Below, piece by piece: positions 11,201 through 20,450 of a stretch of DNA of 64,000 bases. Position numbers and translations under genes: made by a program. The notes under the pieces were generated by a model. It did not search any database. It saw only the letters and a list, made by a program, of their open reading frames with translations, and had not been told where the DNA came from. The DNA is from Manihot esculenta (taxonomy: Eukaryota > Streptophyta > Magnoliopsida > Malpighiales > Euphorbiaceae), in NCBI RefSeq assembly GCF_001659605.2, contig NC_035176.2, positions 28,204,716 to 28,268,715 on the forward strand. The letters are read 5' to 3'. Position 1 is the stretch's first letter; every line of letters starts with the position of its first letter.

Positions 11201-13285
11201 GGTTACTACAGGAGGTTCGTTCAGGACTTCTCAAAGATAGCAGCTCCTCTGACCAGACTAACCAGAAAGAATCAGAAGTTTATGTGGACCGACCAGTGCG
11301 AGGAGAGTTTCGAAGAGCTCAAGAAGAGGTTGACTTCAGCACCAGTTTTAGCTCTGCCAGCTAGTGATGAAGACTTTACAGTCTTTTGTGATGCGTCCCG
11401 TGTGGGACTGGGTTGTGTGCTCATACAGAATGAGAGGGTGATTGCTTATGCTTCTAGGCAGCTGAAGAAGCATGAGTTGAATTACCCCACACATGACCTT
11501 GAGATGGCAGCAGTAATCTTTGCACTCAAGATGTGGAGGCACTACCTCTATGGGGTTAAATGTGAGATCTTCACAGATCATAAAAGCCTGCAGTACATCT
11601 TGAGTCAGAGGGATTTGAACTTAAGACAGAGGAGGTGGGTAAAGCTGCTGAGTGACTATGATTGCAAGATTCAGTATCATCCGGGTAAGGCGAATGTCGT
11701 GGCAGACGCCCTAAGCCGGAAGTCACTAGGCAGTCTATCCCACATCACGGCAGAGAGGAGACCAGTGGTGAAGGAGTTCTACAAGCTTATTGAGGAAGGT
11801 CTACAGATGGAGTTGTCTGGTACAGGTGCCTTAGTGGCTCAGATGAAAGTGACACCCGTGTTTCTGGAGCAGGTGGCTCAGAAACAGCATGAGGACCCAG
11901 AGTTAGTAAAGATTGCCAGGACTGTTCAGTCGGGCAAAGACAGCGAGTTCAGATTCGACAACAAGGGGATCCTCCGCTATGGGAGTCGATTGTGTGTACC
12001 AGATGACATAGGGCTAAAAGGAGACATTATGAGAGAGGCTCATAATGTAAGATACAGCATTCACCCCGGAGCCACCAAGATGTATCAAGATCTTAAGAAA
12101 GTTTATTGGTGGCCAGCTATGAAGAGAGAAGTGGCACAGTTTGTGTCAGCCTGCGAAATATGTCAGAGGGTGAAGCTGGAACATCAGAAGCCGACTGGAA
12201 TGCTTAACCCGCTACCTATTCCAGAGTGGAAATGGGAGAATATAGCTATGGACTTCGTAGTGGGGTTACCGGCGGCGTCCAACAGATTAGACTCCATATG
12301 GGTGATTGTGGACAGACTCACCAAATCTGCTCATTTCATCCCTGTCAGGAGTGGCTATTCTGTGGACAAGTTGGCGCAGGTATACGTTGATGAGATAGTC
12401 AGACTGCATGGGGTTCCTGTTTCTATAGTGTCAGATAGAGGGCCCCAGTTCACCTCCAGGTTTTGGCGGAGTCTGCAGGATGCCATGGGTACTAGGTTGG
12501 ATTTCAGTACTGCCTTCCACCCCCAGACTGATGGACAGTCAGAAAGGACCATCCAGACTATCGAGGATATGCTCAGAATGTGTGTGCTAGACTTTGGCGG
12601 TTCTTGGAGGCAGCATCTACCTTTGGTGGAGTTTGCCTACAATAACAGCCATCATGCTAGCATCGGGATGGCTCCATATGAAGCTTTGTATGGAAGGAAG
12701 TGCAGGTCCCCTATTTGCTGGGAGGAAGTTGGAGAGAAGGCTTTAGCGGGGCCTGAGTTAGTTGAGATCACCAGCAGGGTGGTACCCATCATCAGAGAGA
12801 GAATCAAGACTGCTGCAAGCAGACAGAAGAGTTATGCAGACGTCCGCAGGAGACAGTTAGAGTTTCAGGAGGGGGATCTGGTATTGCTCAAGGTGTCTCC
12901 AATGAAGGGAGTGGTTCGCTTCGGGAAGAAAGGTAAACTAGCCCCACGATACATCGGACCCTTTGAAATCTTGCAAAAGATTGGGAATGTGTCGTACAAG
13001 CTGGACTTACCTGCTACTATGGCAAAAATCCATCCGGTTTTCCATGTTTCTATGTTGAGGAAGTTTGTGTCAGATCCGAGCAAGGTTCTTAGTGAGCCTG
13101 ATGTAGAGATCCAAGAGGATCTCACCTATGTTGAACAGCCAGTACGGATCATAGACACCCAGATCAGAAAGTTAAGAAACAAGGAAATCCCGATGGTGAA
13201 AGTCCTTTGGAACCACCACAATATGGAAGAATGCACTTGGGAGACACGGGAGTCCATGCTCCAGCAGTACCCTCATCTCTTTTAA
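8294..13285 (+). CDS. Gag-Pol polyprotein of element C (intact)
   Basis: One open frame of 1663 codons encodes all retrotransposition proteins. The frame is open from at least 8168, but the ATG at 8294 begins [10 protein letters not shown], typical of a gag start. Domains: a proline/tyrosine-rich N-terminal region; a Gag core starting [12 protein letters not shown]; a CCHC zinc knuckle ([14 protein letters not shown], residues 451-464); a protease with DPGAS (D550); an RT with aspartates at 822 and 886-887 (FIDDILVY); and an RNase H with D1033 (FCDAS). The integrase has a His/Cys finger (about 1250-1290) and the triad D1320, D1381, E1417. A GPY/F-like block ([10 protein letters not shown]) and a chromodomain-like tail ([16 protein letters not shown]) end the protein. 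I see no frameshift or stop. Chromodomain-type tails guide integration to heterochromatin in this family. Confidence 0.95.
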   Translation: MRGTRRSARLTGVPPEDEGTSARPPALPRAMSSRSNRDRAMRDPRRSLDLGRSRSVRGTVQGGMSEDVGDDMDVEQRRDGSLGVSMSEEGMGESQGGTQASGFVQPPHYPHFSQHPGYSMGGTSDYPSFSPYPTQMPYPPYYPPYPQYPMYPPPPYHPNPENPTTENVAPPPPPTEPAAPVTQPPNPSSSRGSKVKMTDYMKLGAPQYDNGDDPFMYLERVKMITDEIGADDSRAIQMAGFTLKCKKAREWFKNYIKPRVDSLPWEDFANEFAGWAFPDSSRELKIIEFEQLRQTDDMSVDEYTDRFMELLPFAGQDLSTDQKKSRRYIMKLHPRYSSLVQSADRESFHTIVDMARRMEASAIIEGKVKQSVAQPSGSKTPGRGKVDPSSLSSGSKRWSSTTKKQKKNKFWSKIKSGLGLGSGSSSGADNVACVKCGKPHRGVCLYGSRACFRCGQEGHMARDCPRAAVMAQSQQTGSGSVAQPVAPAPTQASGRGRGRGAASSSAGFRGEGPSAPARIFTMTQQEANTSNTVVAGNLIIGCSDVYALMDPGASHSFIAPRAVQRLGLMVSELECPLWVSGPKCDPSVAESVCQCSPVFVEGRCMSADLVVLELTDFDVILGMDWLSTHGATLDCRDKVVKFRCQDGSEVVFRGDKRGTPRGMISALQARRLLRRGCQGYIAHVRELDSQVGEPASVPVVREFLDVFPDELPGLPPAREIEFEIELMPGTRPISIPPYRMVPAELKELKEQLQELVDKGFIRPSTSPWGAPVLFVRKKDGSLRLCIDYRQLNKVTTKNKYPLPRIDDLFDQLAGAGCFSKIDLRSGYHQLRIREEDVPKTAFRTRYGHFEFLVMPFGLTNAPAAFMDLMNRVFSQYLDHFVIVFIDDILVYFRNAEEHAHHLRLVLQTLREHGLYAKFSKCEFWLRSISFLGHVVSENGIEVDPKKTETVANWPRPTSVTEIRSFLGLAGYYRRFVQDFSKIAAPLTRLTRKNQKFMWTDQCEESFEELKKRLTSAPVLALPASDEDFTVFCDASRVGLGCVLIQNERVIAYASRQLKKHELNYPTHDLEMAAVIFALKMWRHYLYGVKCEIFTDHKSLQYILSQRDLNLRQRRWVKLLSDYDCKIQYHPGKANVVADALSRKSLGSLSHITAERRPVVKEFYKLIEEGLQMELSGTGALVAQMKVTPVFLEQVAQKQHEDPELVKIARTVQSGKDSEFRFDNKGILRYGSRLCVPDDIGLKGDIMREAHNVRYSIHPGATKMYQDLKKVYWWPAMKREVAQFVSACEICQRVKLEHQKPTGMLNPLPIPEWKWENIAMDFVVGLPAASNRLDSIWVIVDRLTKSAHFIPVRSGYSVDKLAQVYVDEIVRLHGVPVSIVSDRGPQFTSRFWRSLQDAMGTRLDFSTAFHPQTDGQSERTIQTIEDMLRMCVLDFGGSWRQHLPLVEFAYNNSHHASIGMAPYEALYGRKCRSPICWEEVGEKALAGPELVEITSRVVPIIRERIKTAASRQKSYADVRRRQLEFQEGDLVLLKVSPMKGVVRFGKKGKLAPRYIGPFEILQKIGNVSYKLDLPATMAKIHPVFHVSMLRKFVSDPSKVLSEPDVEIQEDLTYVEQPVRIIDTQIRKLRNKEIPMVKVLWNHHNMEECTWETRESMLQQYPHLF

Positions 13286-13346
13286 GGTTAGATCTCTTTG
13301 TGTTTGTATGTATGTTATGATGTATACTATGCATGTGTTAGTTGAG

Positions 13347-13383
13347 GAACATTCGGGGACGAATGTTCTTAAGGGGGGGAGAA
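13347..13383 (+). promoter_or_regulatory. Pre-PPT hairpin and polypurine tract of element C
   Basis: GAACATTCG, loop GGGA and CGAATGTTC (13347-13368) form a perfect 9-bp stem. Two bases later comes AAGGGGGGGAGAA (13371-13383), ending exactly at the 3' LTR. The purine run is the plus-strand primer. The stem is conserved in element A and, with one mismatch, in B, which suggests selection. Confidence 0.85.
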
Positions 13384-15676
13384 TGTAATACCCGGTTAGA
13401 CTCCGGTATCGGAATTCCTACCGTCCGGTGGAATCTCGGATGTCGGAAACCTCTAGAAGGGTAAAAGCATGTTTTATAAAATGTTTTCATGTATTTTAAT
13501 GTTTTAAGTATAAAAGAAAATGAGTTTTTTTACATGAAAATAGCATTGGAGGAAAACCCAGGTTCGGCCGCCGAAAGTCAAGTTCGGCCGCCGAACATGC
13601 ATGCGTTTTGGAGGCACGTTAGGCCCCCGAAAGCATGAGTTGGGGAAGTCCAGGTTCGGCCGCCGAAAGTCAAGTTCGGCCGCCGAACATTGCATGGATG
13701 CGGAGGCATGTTCGGCCCCCGAACGTGGCCTGGCCAGCCACCTATAAAAGGGGCACTTAGCCGAAATGGGTGAGCTTTCTCCCATTTTCGGCCACAGCAA
13801 GCTTCCGACCTTCCCTTTGCAACTCTTGTGTTCTTCTTCCAAATCTCTTCCATATTTCTTGAGTTTTAAACTCACATTGCAAGTTTTGAGCATTTAAAAC
13901 CAAGTTTTGGAGCTTTGGGAACTCAGGAGCTCACTTTTGTGGATCTCCAAGTTTAGGTCGTCTCTCTCTCGATCTTCAAGAGGTAAGAGCCGATCTTAAG
14001 CTCCTTATGTGTTTTAAATAAGTTTTATGCAAGATCTATGGGTAGAAATGCATGTTAGAGTATATATATTGAGTTTATGGGTTTTGATGCTTTGATGAAC
14101 AATGTAGCTTGTTTATGTGTGTTTGAAGTGTTGTAGATGGGGTATATGCTAGTTTGAGACCCCTAGGTGTGATGTATGTGAAGTATGCATGTTGTAGAGC
14201 AAGTTTTTGCATGATTTGAGCTTGGGAGGCGAAATGGGCATAAAAGAGCTGAGTTTCTGCCCTTTGGCAGAAACCAGGTTCGGCCGCCGAAGGGAGTTTC
14301 GGCCGCCGAAGGGAGTTTCGGCCGCCGAACCCCCCTTTGTGGAGGCAGCATTCGGCTGCCGAAGTTGCCCCCGAAAAGAGACTTTCGTCTCTGTCTGGGA
14401 CTTTCGGCCGCCGAAGGTGCCGCCGAAAGTGCCCGACTTTCGGATCTGTCCAGGACTTTCGGCCGCCGAAGGTGCCGCCGAAAGTGCCCTGTTCAGCCAT
14501 TTCATGCATATTTCTATGTAATGTTTCAGGATGTTTTAGGGGGTTTTTGGGGAAGTTTATTAGAGTTATGTTTATGTATGATTGGTCCCTCATTGGAGTC
14601 CACCCGTGTAGGTTCGGACCCGAGGAACCGAGGACCTCAGCAGTGAGATAGCTGCTTCAGAGTCTGTAGAGCTTCAGCCAGAGGTGAGTGGAATAAACCT
14701 TAAGTTTTTAAATAAATGAAATATAACTTTTTGGAGCATGTTCATGCATCATATATGCCATGATATATTTTAGGTTGTTTACATTAGTATTCACGAATAT
14801 GTTGCATTGCATAATATGATGTGGATGCGGATTGGCTATTGAATGATCCTCTAGTCCTCCTATGGTATGATATGATGATGATACGGTATGGATTGCCAGT
14901 GAGGCCCATTCTACGCCCCTGGTCTATGTTAAGAGAAAGACCAGTGAGGCCCATTCTACGCCCCTGGCATATTGGAATGTTATGTTATGTTATGTATGTA
15001 AGAGAAAGACCAGTGAGGCCCATTCTACGCCCCTGGCACGATTGGACTATGTTGAGGACTATAGGTGACAATACCATCCTTATGTGATATGTTTGTGATG
15101 TGTTGCATTTCATGGAAGCATGAAATATTTAATATATGTTTTTCTCTATTCTGCTCACTGGGCTTTATAGCTCACCCCTCTCCCCTAACCCCAGATGTGC
15201 AGGTACAGGGTAGCGCAGGAGGTTAGCCAGAGTATGAAGTGATGTTATGTAATAGTTAGATTGTGGACATGACGATTGTATTATGATATAATGTAAAAGT
15301 GTTTTAAGTTATGTTACGTAATTTGAATATTGAGGATAGAGTTGTGCTTGACCAATACAGATTGTTAATCCCACTTGTATGTACATGGTCTTTATGATAT
15401 GAGATATGAGGTTATGTTTCAACCAAGCTTATGTATGATGAGATACCCCATTGGAGCATTTGATGAGGGCTCCAGTGGAGGTTTATGTTATGTTTATGTT
15501 TATGTACAGGTTGAGCTTGGTTGTTATATGGAAATGTTTACAGGTTTATGAGTATTGTTGATCATGTATGGGATAAAGCAGGATTACAGGTTATGTCAGG
15601 CTTGCTACGGTTCCCGGCGGCCTTATGCCGATCTGGATCCTAGCGCCGGTAGCGGTCCGATTTCCGGGTCGTTACA
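13384..15676 (+). repeat. 3' LTR of element C
   Basis: 2293 bp, TGTAATACCC...GTTACA, followed by target duplication ATGAT (15677-15681). It is 45 bp longer than the 5' LTR solely because of one extra copy of the internal tandem unit near 14896-14967. TATA box at 13743-13749. Confidence 0.95.
14896..15036 (+). repeat. LTR tandem unit, three copies (two in the 5' LTR)
   Basis: The 27-bp unit CCAGTGAGGCCCATTCTACG... occurs at 14896-14922, 14941-14967 and 15010-15036. The 5' LTR has only the copies at 7289-7315 and 7358-7384. The extra 45-bp step must have arisen during or after insertion, because both LTRs are copied from one template. Confidence 0.9.
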
Positions 15677-17303
15677 ATGATTGCAAGATTCAGTATCATC
15701 CGGGTAAGGCGAATGTCGTGGCAGACGCCCTAAGCCGGAAGTCACTAGGCAGTCTATCCCACATCACGGTAGAGAGGAGACCAGTGGTGAAGGAGTTTTA
15801 CAAGCTCATTGATGAAGGTCTGCAGTTGGAGTTGTCTGGTATCGGTGCTTTAGTGGCTCAGATGAGAGTGACACCCGTGTTTCTGGAGCAAGTGGCTCAG
15901 AAATAGCATGAGGACCCAGAGTTAGTGAAGATTGCCAGGACTGTTCAGTCAGGCAAGGACAGTGAGTTCAGATTTGACAGTAAGGGGATCCTCCGCTATG
16001 GGAGTCGATTATGTGTACCAGATGACATAGGGCTAAAAGGAGACATTATGAGGGAGGCTCATAATGCAAGATACAACGTTCACCCCGGAGCCACCAAGAT
16101 GTATCAAGATTTGAAGAAAGTTTATTGGTGGCCAGCGATGAAGAAAGAAGTGGCACAGTTTGTGTCAGCCTGTGAAGTGTGTCAGAGGGTGAAGCTGGAA
16201 CATCAGAAGCCGGCTGGAATGCTTAACCCGCTACCTATTCCAGAGTGGAAATAGGAGAACATAGCTATGGACTTCGTAGTGGGGTTACCGTCAGCGTCCA
16301 ACAGATTGGACTCCATATGGGTGATTGTGGACAGACTCACCAAATCTGCTCACTTCATCCCTGTCAGGAGTGGCTACTCTGTGGACAAGTTGGCGCAGGT
16401 ATATGTGGATGAGATCGTCAGGCTGCATGGGGTTCCTGTTTCGATAGTGTCGGATAGAGGGCCCCAGTTCACCTCCAGGTTTTGGCAGAGTCTGCAGAAT
16501 GCCATGGGTACTAGATTGGATTTCAGTACTGCCTTCCACCCCCAGACGGACAGACAGTCCGAAAGGACCATCCAGACTATCGAGGATATGCTTAGAATGT
16601 GTGTGCTGGACTTTGGCGGTTCTTGGAGGCAGCATCTACCTTTGGTGGAGTTTGCCTACAATAATAGCCATCATGCTAGCATCGGGATGGCTCCATATGA
16701 AGCTTTATATGGGAGGAAGTGCAGGTCACCTGTTTGCTGGGAAGAAGTTGGAGAAAAGGCCTTGGCAGGGCCTGAACTAGTAGAGATCACCAGCAGGGTG
16801 GTACCCCTAATCAGAGAGAGAATCAAGACTGCTGCAAGCAGACAGAAGAGTTATGCAGACATCCGCAGAAGACAGGTAGAGTTCCAGGAGGGGGATCTGG
16901 TATTGCTCAAGGTGTCTCCATTGAAAGGAGTGGTTCGCTTTGGGAAGAAAGGTAAACTAGCCCCACGATACATCGGACCTTTGAAATCTTGCAGAAGATT
17001 GGGAATGTGTCGTACAAGCTAGATTTGCCTGCTTCAATGGCAAGAATCCATCCGGTTTTCCATGTTTCAATGTTGAGGAAATTTGTGTCAGATCCGAGCA
17101 AGGTTCTTAGTGAGCCTGATGTGGAGATCCAAGAGGATCTCACCTATGTTGAGCAGCCAGTGCGGATCATAGACACCCAGATCAGAAAGCTGAGAAACAA
17201 GGAAATACCGATGGTGAAAGTCCTATGGAACCACCACAATATGGAAGAGTGCACCTGGGAGACACGGGAGTCCATGCTCTAGCAATACCCTCATCTTTTC
17301 TGA
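15677..17303 (+). pseudogene. Element B pol, third fragment (integrase), with stops and a frameshift
   Basis: B's pol resumes after element C and covers the end of RNase H, the integrase and the chromodomain-like tail. Against element C it has premature stops at 15904-15906 (CAG to TAG), 16252-16254 (TGG to TAG) and 17280-17282 (CAG to TAG), and loses one C near 16980, which shifts the frame before the GPF motif. One conserved DGQSE motif reads DRQSE. All three stops are transitions, as expected from deamination of methylated cytosines. The protein cannot be made intact. Confidence 0.92.
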
Positions 17304-17374
17304 GGTTAGTTCCCTGTGAGTTTTATGTGCTTTGCATGTATGTTATGTGTATGCCATGCTATGTGTTAGTTGAG

Positions 17375-17411
17375 GAAAATTCGGGGACGAATGTTCTTAA
17401 GGGGGGGAGAA
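17375..17411 (+). promoter_or_regulatory. Pre-PPT hairpin (one mismatch) and polypurine tract of element B
   Basis: GAAAATTCG, loop GGGA and CGAATGTTC at 17375-17396 is the same hairpin as in A and C with one C to A change in the left arm. AAGGGGGGGAGAA follows at 17399-17411 directly before the 3' LTR. Confidence 0.8.
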
Positions 17412-19721
17412 TGTAATACCCGGCTAGACTCCGGTATCGGAATTCCTACCGTCCGGTGGAATCTCGGATGTCGGAGACCTCTAGAAGGGTAAAACCATGT
17501 TTTCATGAAATGTTTTAATGTTTTTTATGATTTTGAATGAAAAGGAAATGAGTTTTTGAATAAAAACAACCTTGGAGGAAAGCTCAGGTTCGGCCGCCGA
17601 ACATGCATGCGTTTCGGGTGAGCCTTAGGCCCCGAAGGCATAAGTGAGGGAAGTCCAGGTTCGGCCTCCGAACCTCAAGTTCGGCCGCCGAACATGGCAT
17701 GCATGCGGAGGCACATTCGGCCCCCGAACGTGGCCTGGCCAGCCACTATAAAAGGGTCCCTTAGCCGAAAACGGGCGAGCTTTTCCCCATTTTCGGCCAA
17801 GGTGAGCTCTCCGCCGTTCCTCACCGATCTTTGATGTTTTTCCTCTAGATCTTTCAAGTTTTTCATTTGTTTTAACTTTGTTTTGAAGATTTGAGCTTTT
17901 GAGCAAAGTTTTGGAGCTTTGAGGTTCAAGAACTCAAATCTCTCCCAACTCCAAGTTTGGTCGCCTCTACTCTCGATCTTCAAGAGGTAAGAGTCGATCT
18001 CTAGCTTATATCATGCTTTAAGCAAGTTTTATGAAGTTCATGGGGGTAGAATGCATGTTTAGGTTATAGTTATGTTTATGGGTATAAATGTATGTTCATG
18101 AACAATGTGGCTTGCAAATGCTTGTGTATGTGTGTTGTAGTTGGGGTTTAAGGTAGTTTGAGACCCCTAGGAGCTTGTGTGCATGTTTTGGTTGAGCTAA
18201 ATGCATGATGGTATGAATTTGAGGCGGTTGTGCATGTTTGAATCAAGTTTCTGCCCTTTGGGAGAAACCAGGTTCGGCAGCCGAAGGGACTTTCGGCCGC
18301 CGAACCCTCTTGTGGAGGTAGCATTCGGCTGCCGAAGCTTTCCCCCGAAAGAGGACTTTCGCCTCTGTCTGGGAGTTTCGGCCGCCGAAAGTGCCGCCGA
18401 ACATGCATGAGTTTCGTCTTTGTCTGGGAGTTTCGGCCGCCGAAGGTGCCGCTGAACCTGCCTGACTTTCGGCTCCGGAGAGACTTTCGGCTGCCGAACC
18501 TGCCGCCGAAAGTGCCCTGTCCAGGCCTCCTTTGCATGTTCTTCTATGGTTGTTTGGAGATGTTTTAGGGGGTTTTTGGGAGATGTTTTTAGAGTTATGT
18601 TCTAGTTGTTTGGTCCCTCATTTGAGTCCACCTGTGTAGGTTCGGACCCGAGGAACCGAGGACCTCAGCAGTGAGTCAGCTGCTTCAGTCAGTGTCAGAG
18701 CTAGCCTAAGGTGAGTGGAATAACTCTTATGCTTTTAAATAAATAAATCAGTTTTGAGCATGTTCATGCATCACGGATGCCATGTGATATTTTAGGCTGT
18801 TTGCATTAGAAATCACGAATATGTTGCATTGCATAAAATGTTGTTGATGCGGATGAATGTTGAATGATCCATTAGCCCTCAATGTTGAATGATCCATTAG
18901 CCCTCATATGTTACGACATGATGATATGATATGGAAGTCCAGATGTGGCCTGCACTACGCCCCTGGCACTATGTAAGAGAAAGACCGGACGTGGCCTGCA
19001 CTACGCCCCCGGCACCATGGAATATGTATGTTATGTTATGTTATGTATAAGAGAAAGACCAGGTGTGGCCTGCACTACGCCCCTGGCATGATTGGATTAT
19101 GTAGAGGGCTAAATGGTGACAAGTTCATCCTTGATATGATTAGTTGTGATGTGATGCATTCCATGATAGCATGTGTTTTAAATGCTTTATGATTCTGTTC
19201 ACTAGGCTCTAGTAGCTCACCCCTCTCCCAAATTCCCTAGGTTTGCAGGTACGGGTTAGACAGAGAAGTCAAGAAGAGTAAAGTCATATGTATGTAATAG
19301 TTAGAATGTAGACATGACAGATTGTATAATGATGTATAGATATGTAATGTAACGATATTAAGGTTAGAAGTGTGCTTGACCATAGTATATTGTAATCCCT
19401 TTTTGAAACATAATCTTAATGTTATTGATGCCCATGTTTAGCCAACTCAACACTTGTTATGCCACCCACTGGGGGCATTGATGAGATCCCACAGAGGGGT
19501 CAAGATTATGGTTATGTATAAGTTCAGTGCATGCACAGGTTGAGTTTGGTGTATGATAGAGTGTATGAAAGGAAAAGTTTTAAATTTTTATGTATGATTG
19601 TTGATCATGTATGGGATTAAACAGGTTTACAGGTTGCATGTCAGGCTTGCTACGGGTCCCGGCGGCCTTAAGCCGATCTGGATCCTAGCGCCGGTAGCGG
19701 TCCGATTTTCGGGTCGTTACA
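17412..19721 (+). repeat. 3' LTR of element B
   Basis: 2310 bp, TGTAATACCC...GTTACA, with TATA box at 17747-17753. It carries fewer intact palindromes than the LTR of C, several with changed arms. At the place where A and C have their tandem units, B has its own three-copy unit built on GTGGCCTGCACTACGCCCC (about 18950-19090). The next five bases, GTGGA (19722-19726), should be one copy of B's target duplication. The other copy and the 5' LTR are outside the window. Confidence 0.92.
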
Positions 19722-20005
19722 GTGGATGTGCCGGCCACCATGATCGGGGTCCAATTCAATTAGGAATTTCCCTATCTGCTTATCTAATTCTGTATTTCCA
19801 TGAATCTGACAGGCATTTAGTAGTGCTCCCTATATGACAGCATTTGGTTTTACTAGCATTCGCTCAATCAGATCTGTTGCTCTCTTCAGCCAACCTGCTC
19901 GACCGAGTAAATCAACCATGCATCCATAGTGCTCTACCGTCGGGTCCAAGCTACGAAACTTCTCCATGCTATGAAACTTCTCCATGCTGTGAAATAGTGA
20001 TTTTT
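19722..20005 (-). pseudogene. PPR protein (E-domain end), disrupted by element B
   Basis: On the minus strand this reads as the last PPR motif and the E motif of a plant PLS-class pentatricopeptide protein. The recognisable parts are [40 protein letters not shown] and ELDPDH. PPR proteins of this class bind organelle RNA and often direct C-to-U editing. The conserved tryptophan before GALLNAC is a TAG stop. An 18-bp stretch encoding FHSMEK is duplicated just upstream. The frame ends abruptly at the LTR of B, so any downstream E+/DYW part would lie beyond the left edge. No other PPR motifs are visible upstream, so this is a relic. Confidence 0.8.
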
Positions 20006-20450
20006 CCTATGCAGAATTGGTTGATGATTGAAATAAGGTACATATAACTTGCCATGTGTCATTAGCATAATTGCTGTCGGAGAAATTTACAAGCCCTTAA
20101 TTACTTATCTTAAATACAAATGATCTCATAGATTATTCGAAGGCATGCTTCACATGCGAATAGTAAGACTAAATTTAATCAAAATATCCCTCTATGAGTT
20201 TAGATATCCTGATAATTGCTTATATTTCATATATATTGAAAAATCCTGGAGAAATTTACACATGCAAAAATATTGTTCATTGCATCTCTAAAATTGCATG
20301 AGTTAATACTTGCATGTATCTGAAAAATGAAACTAAGTGACATGTGCGACATATTATTGATTGATGAATATTATTAAATTAACAACGAGTATTCTCGTTA
20401 TATACGCTTTGGGCAAGCTCTTATTCTGCAGAAAAATTCAAAAAAATGAA
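20006..20450. other. Unassigned AT-rich spacer
   Basis: Between the PPR relic and the repeat-rich element. Several short ORFs are closed by many stops, and I recognise no gene or repeat here. Confidence 0.6.

Larger units (their letters stand above)
5777..15676 (+). mobile_element. Element C: complete Tekay/Del-type Ty3/gypsy retrotransposon
   Basis: A 9900-bp element with a 2248-bp 5' LTR, PBS complementary to initiator methionine tRNA, one gag-pol frame, pre-PPT hairpin, PPT and a 2293-bp 3' LTR. It is flanked by the 5-bp duplication ATGAT. The LTRs differ by about five substitutions that I could see and one 45-bp tandem duplication, so the insertion is very young. All catalytic residues of protease, RT, RNase H and integrase are present. 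The domain order protease-RT-RNase H-integrase and the chromodomain-like C-terminus place it in the chromoviruses, most like Tekay/Del. It looks autonomous, though activity cannot be shown from sequence alone. Confidence 0.95.
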
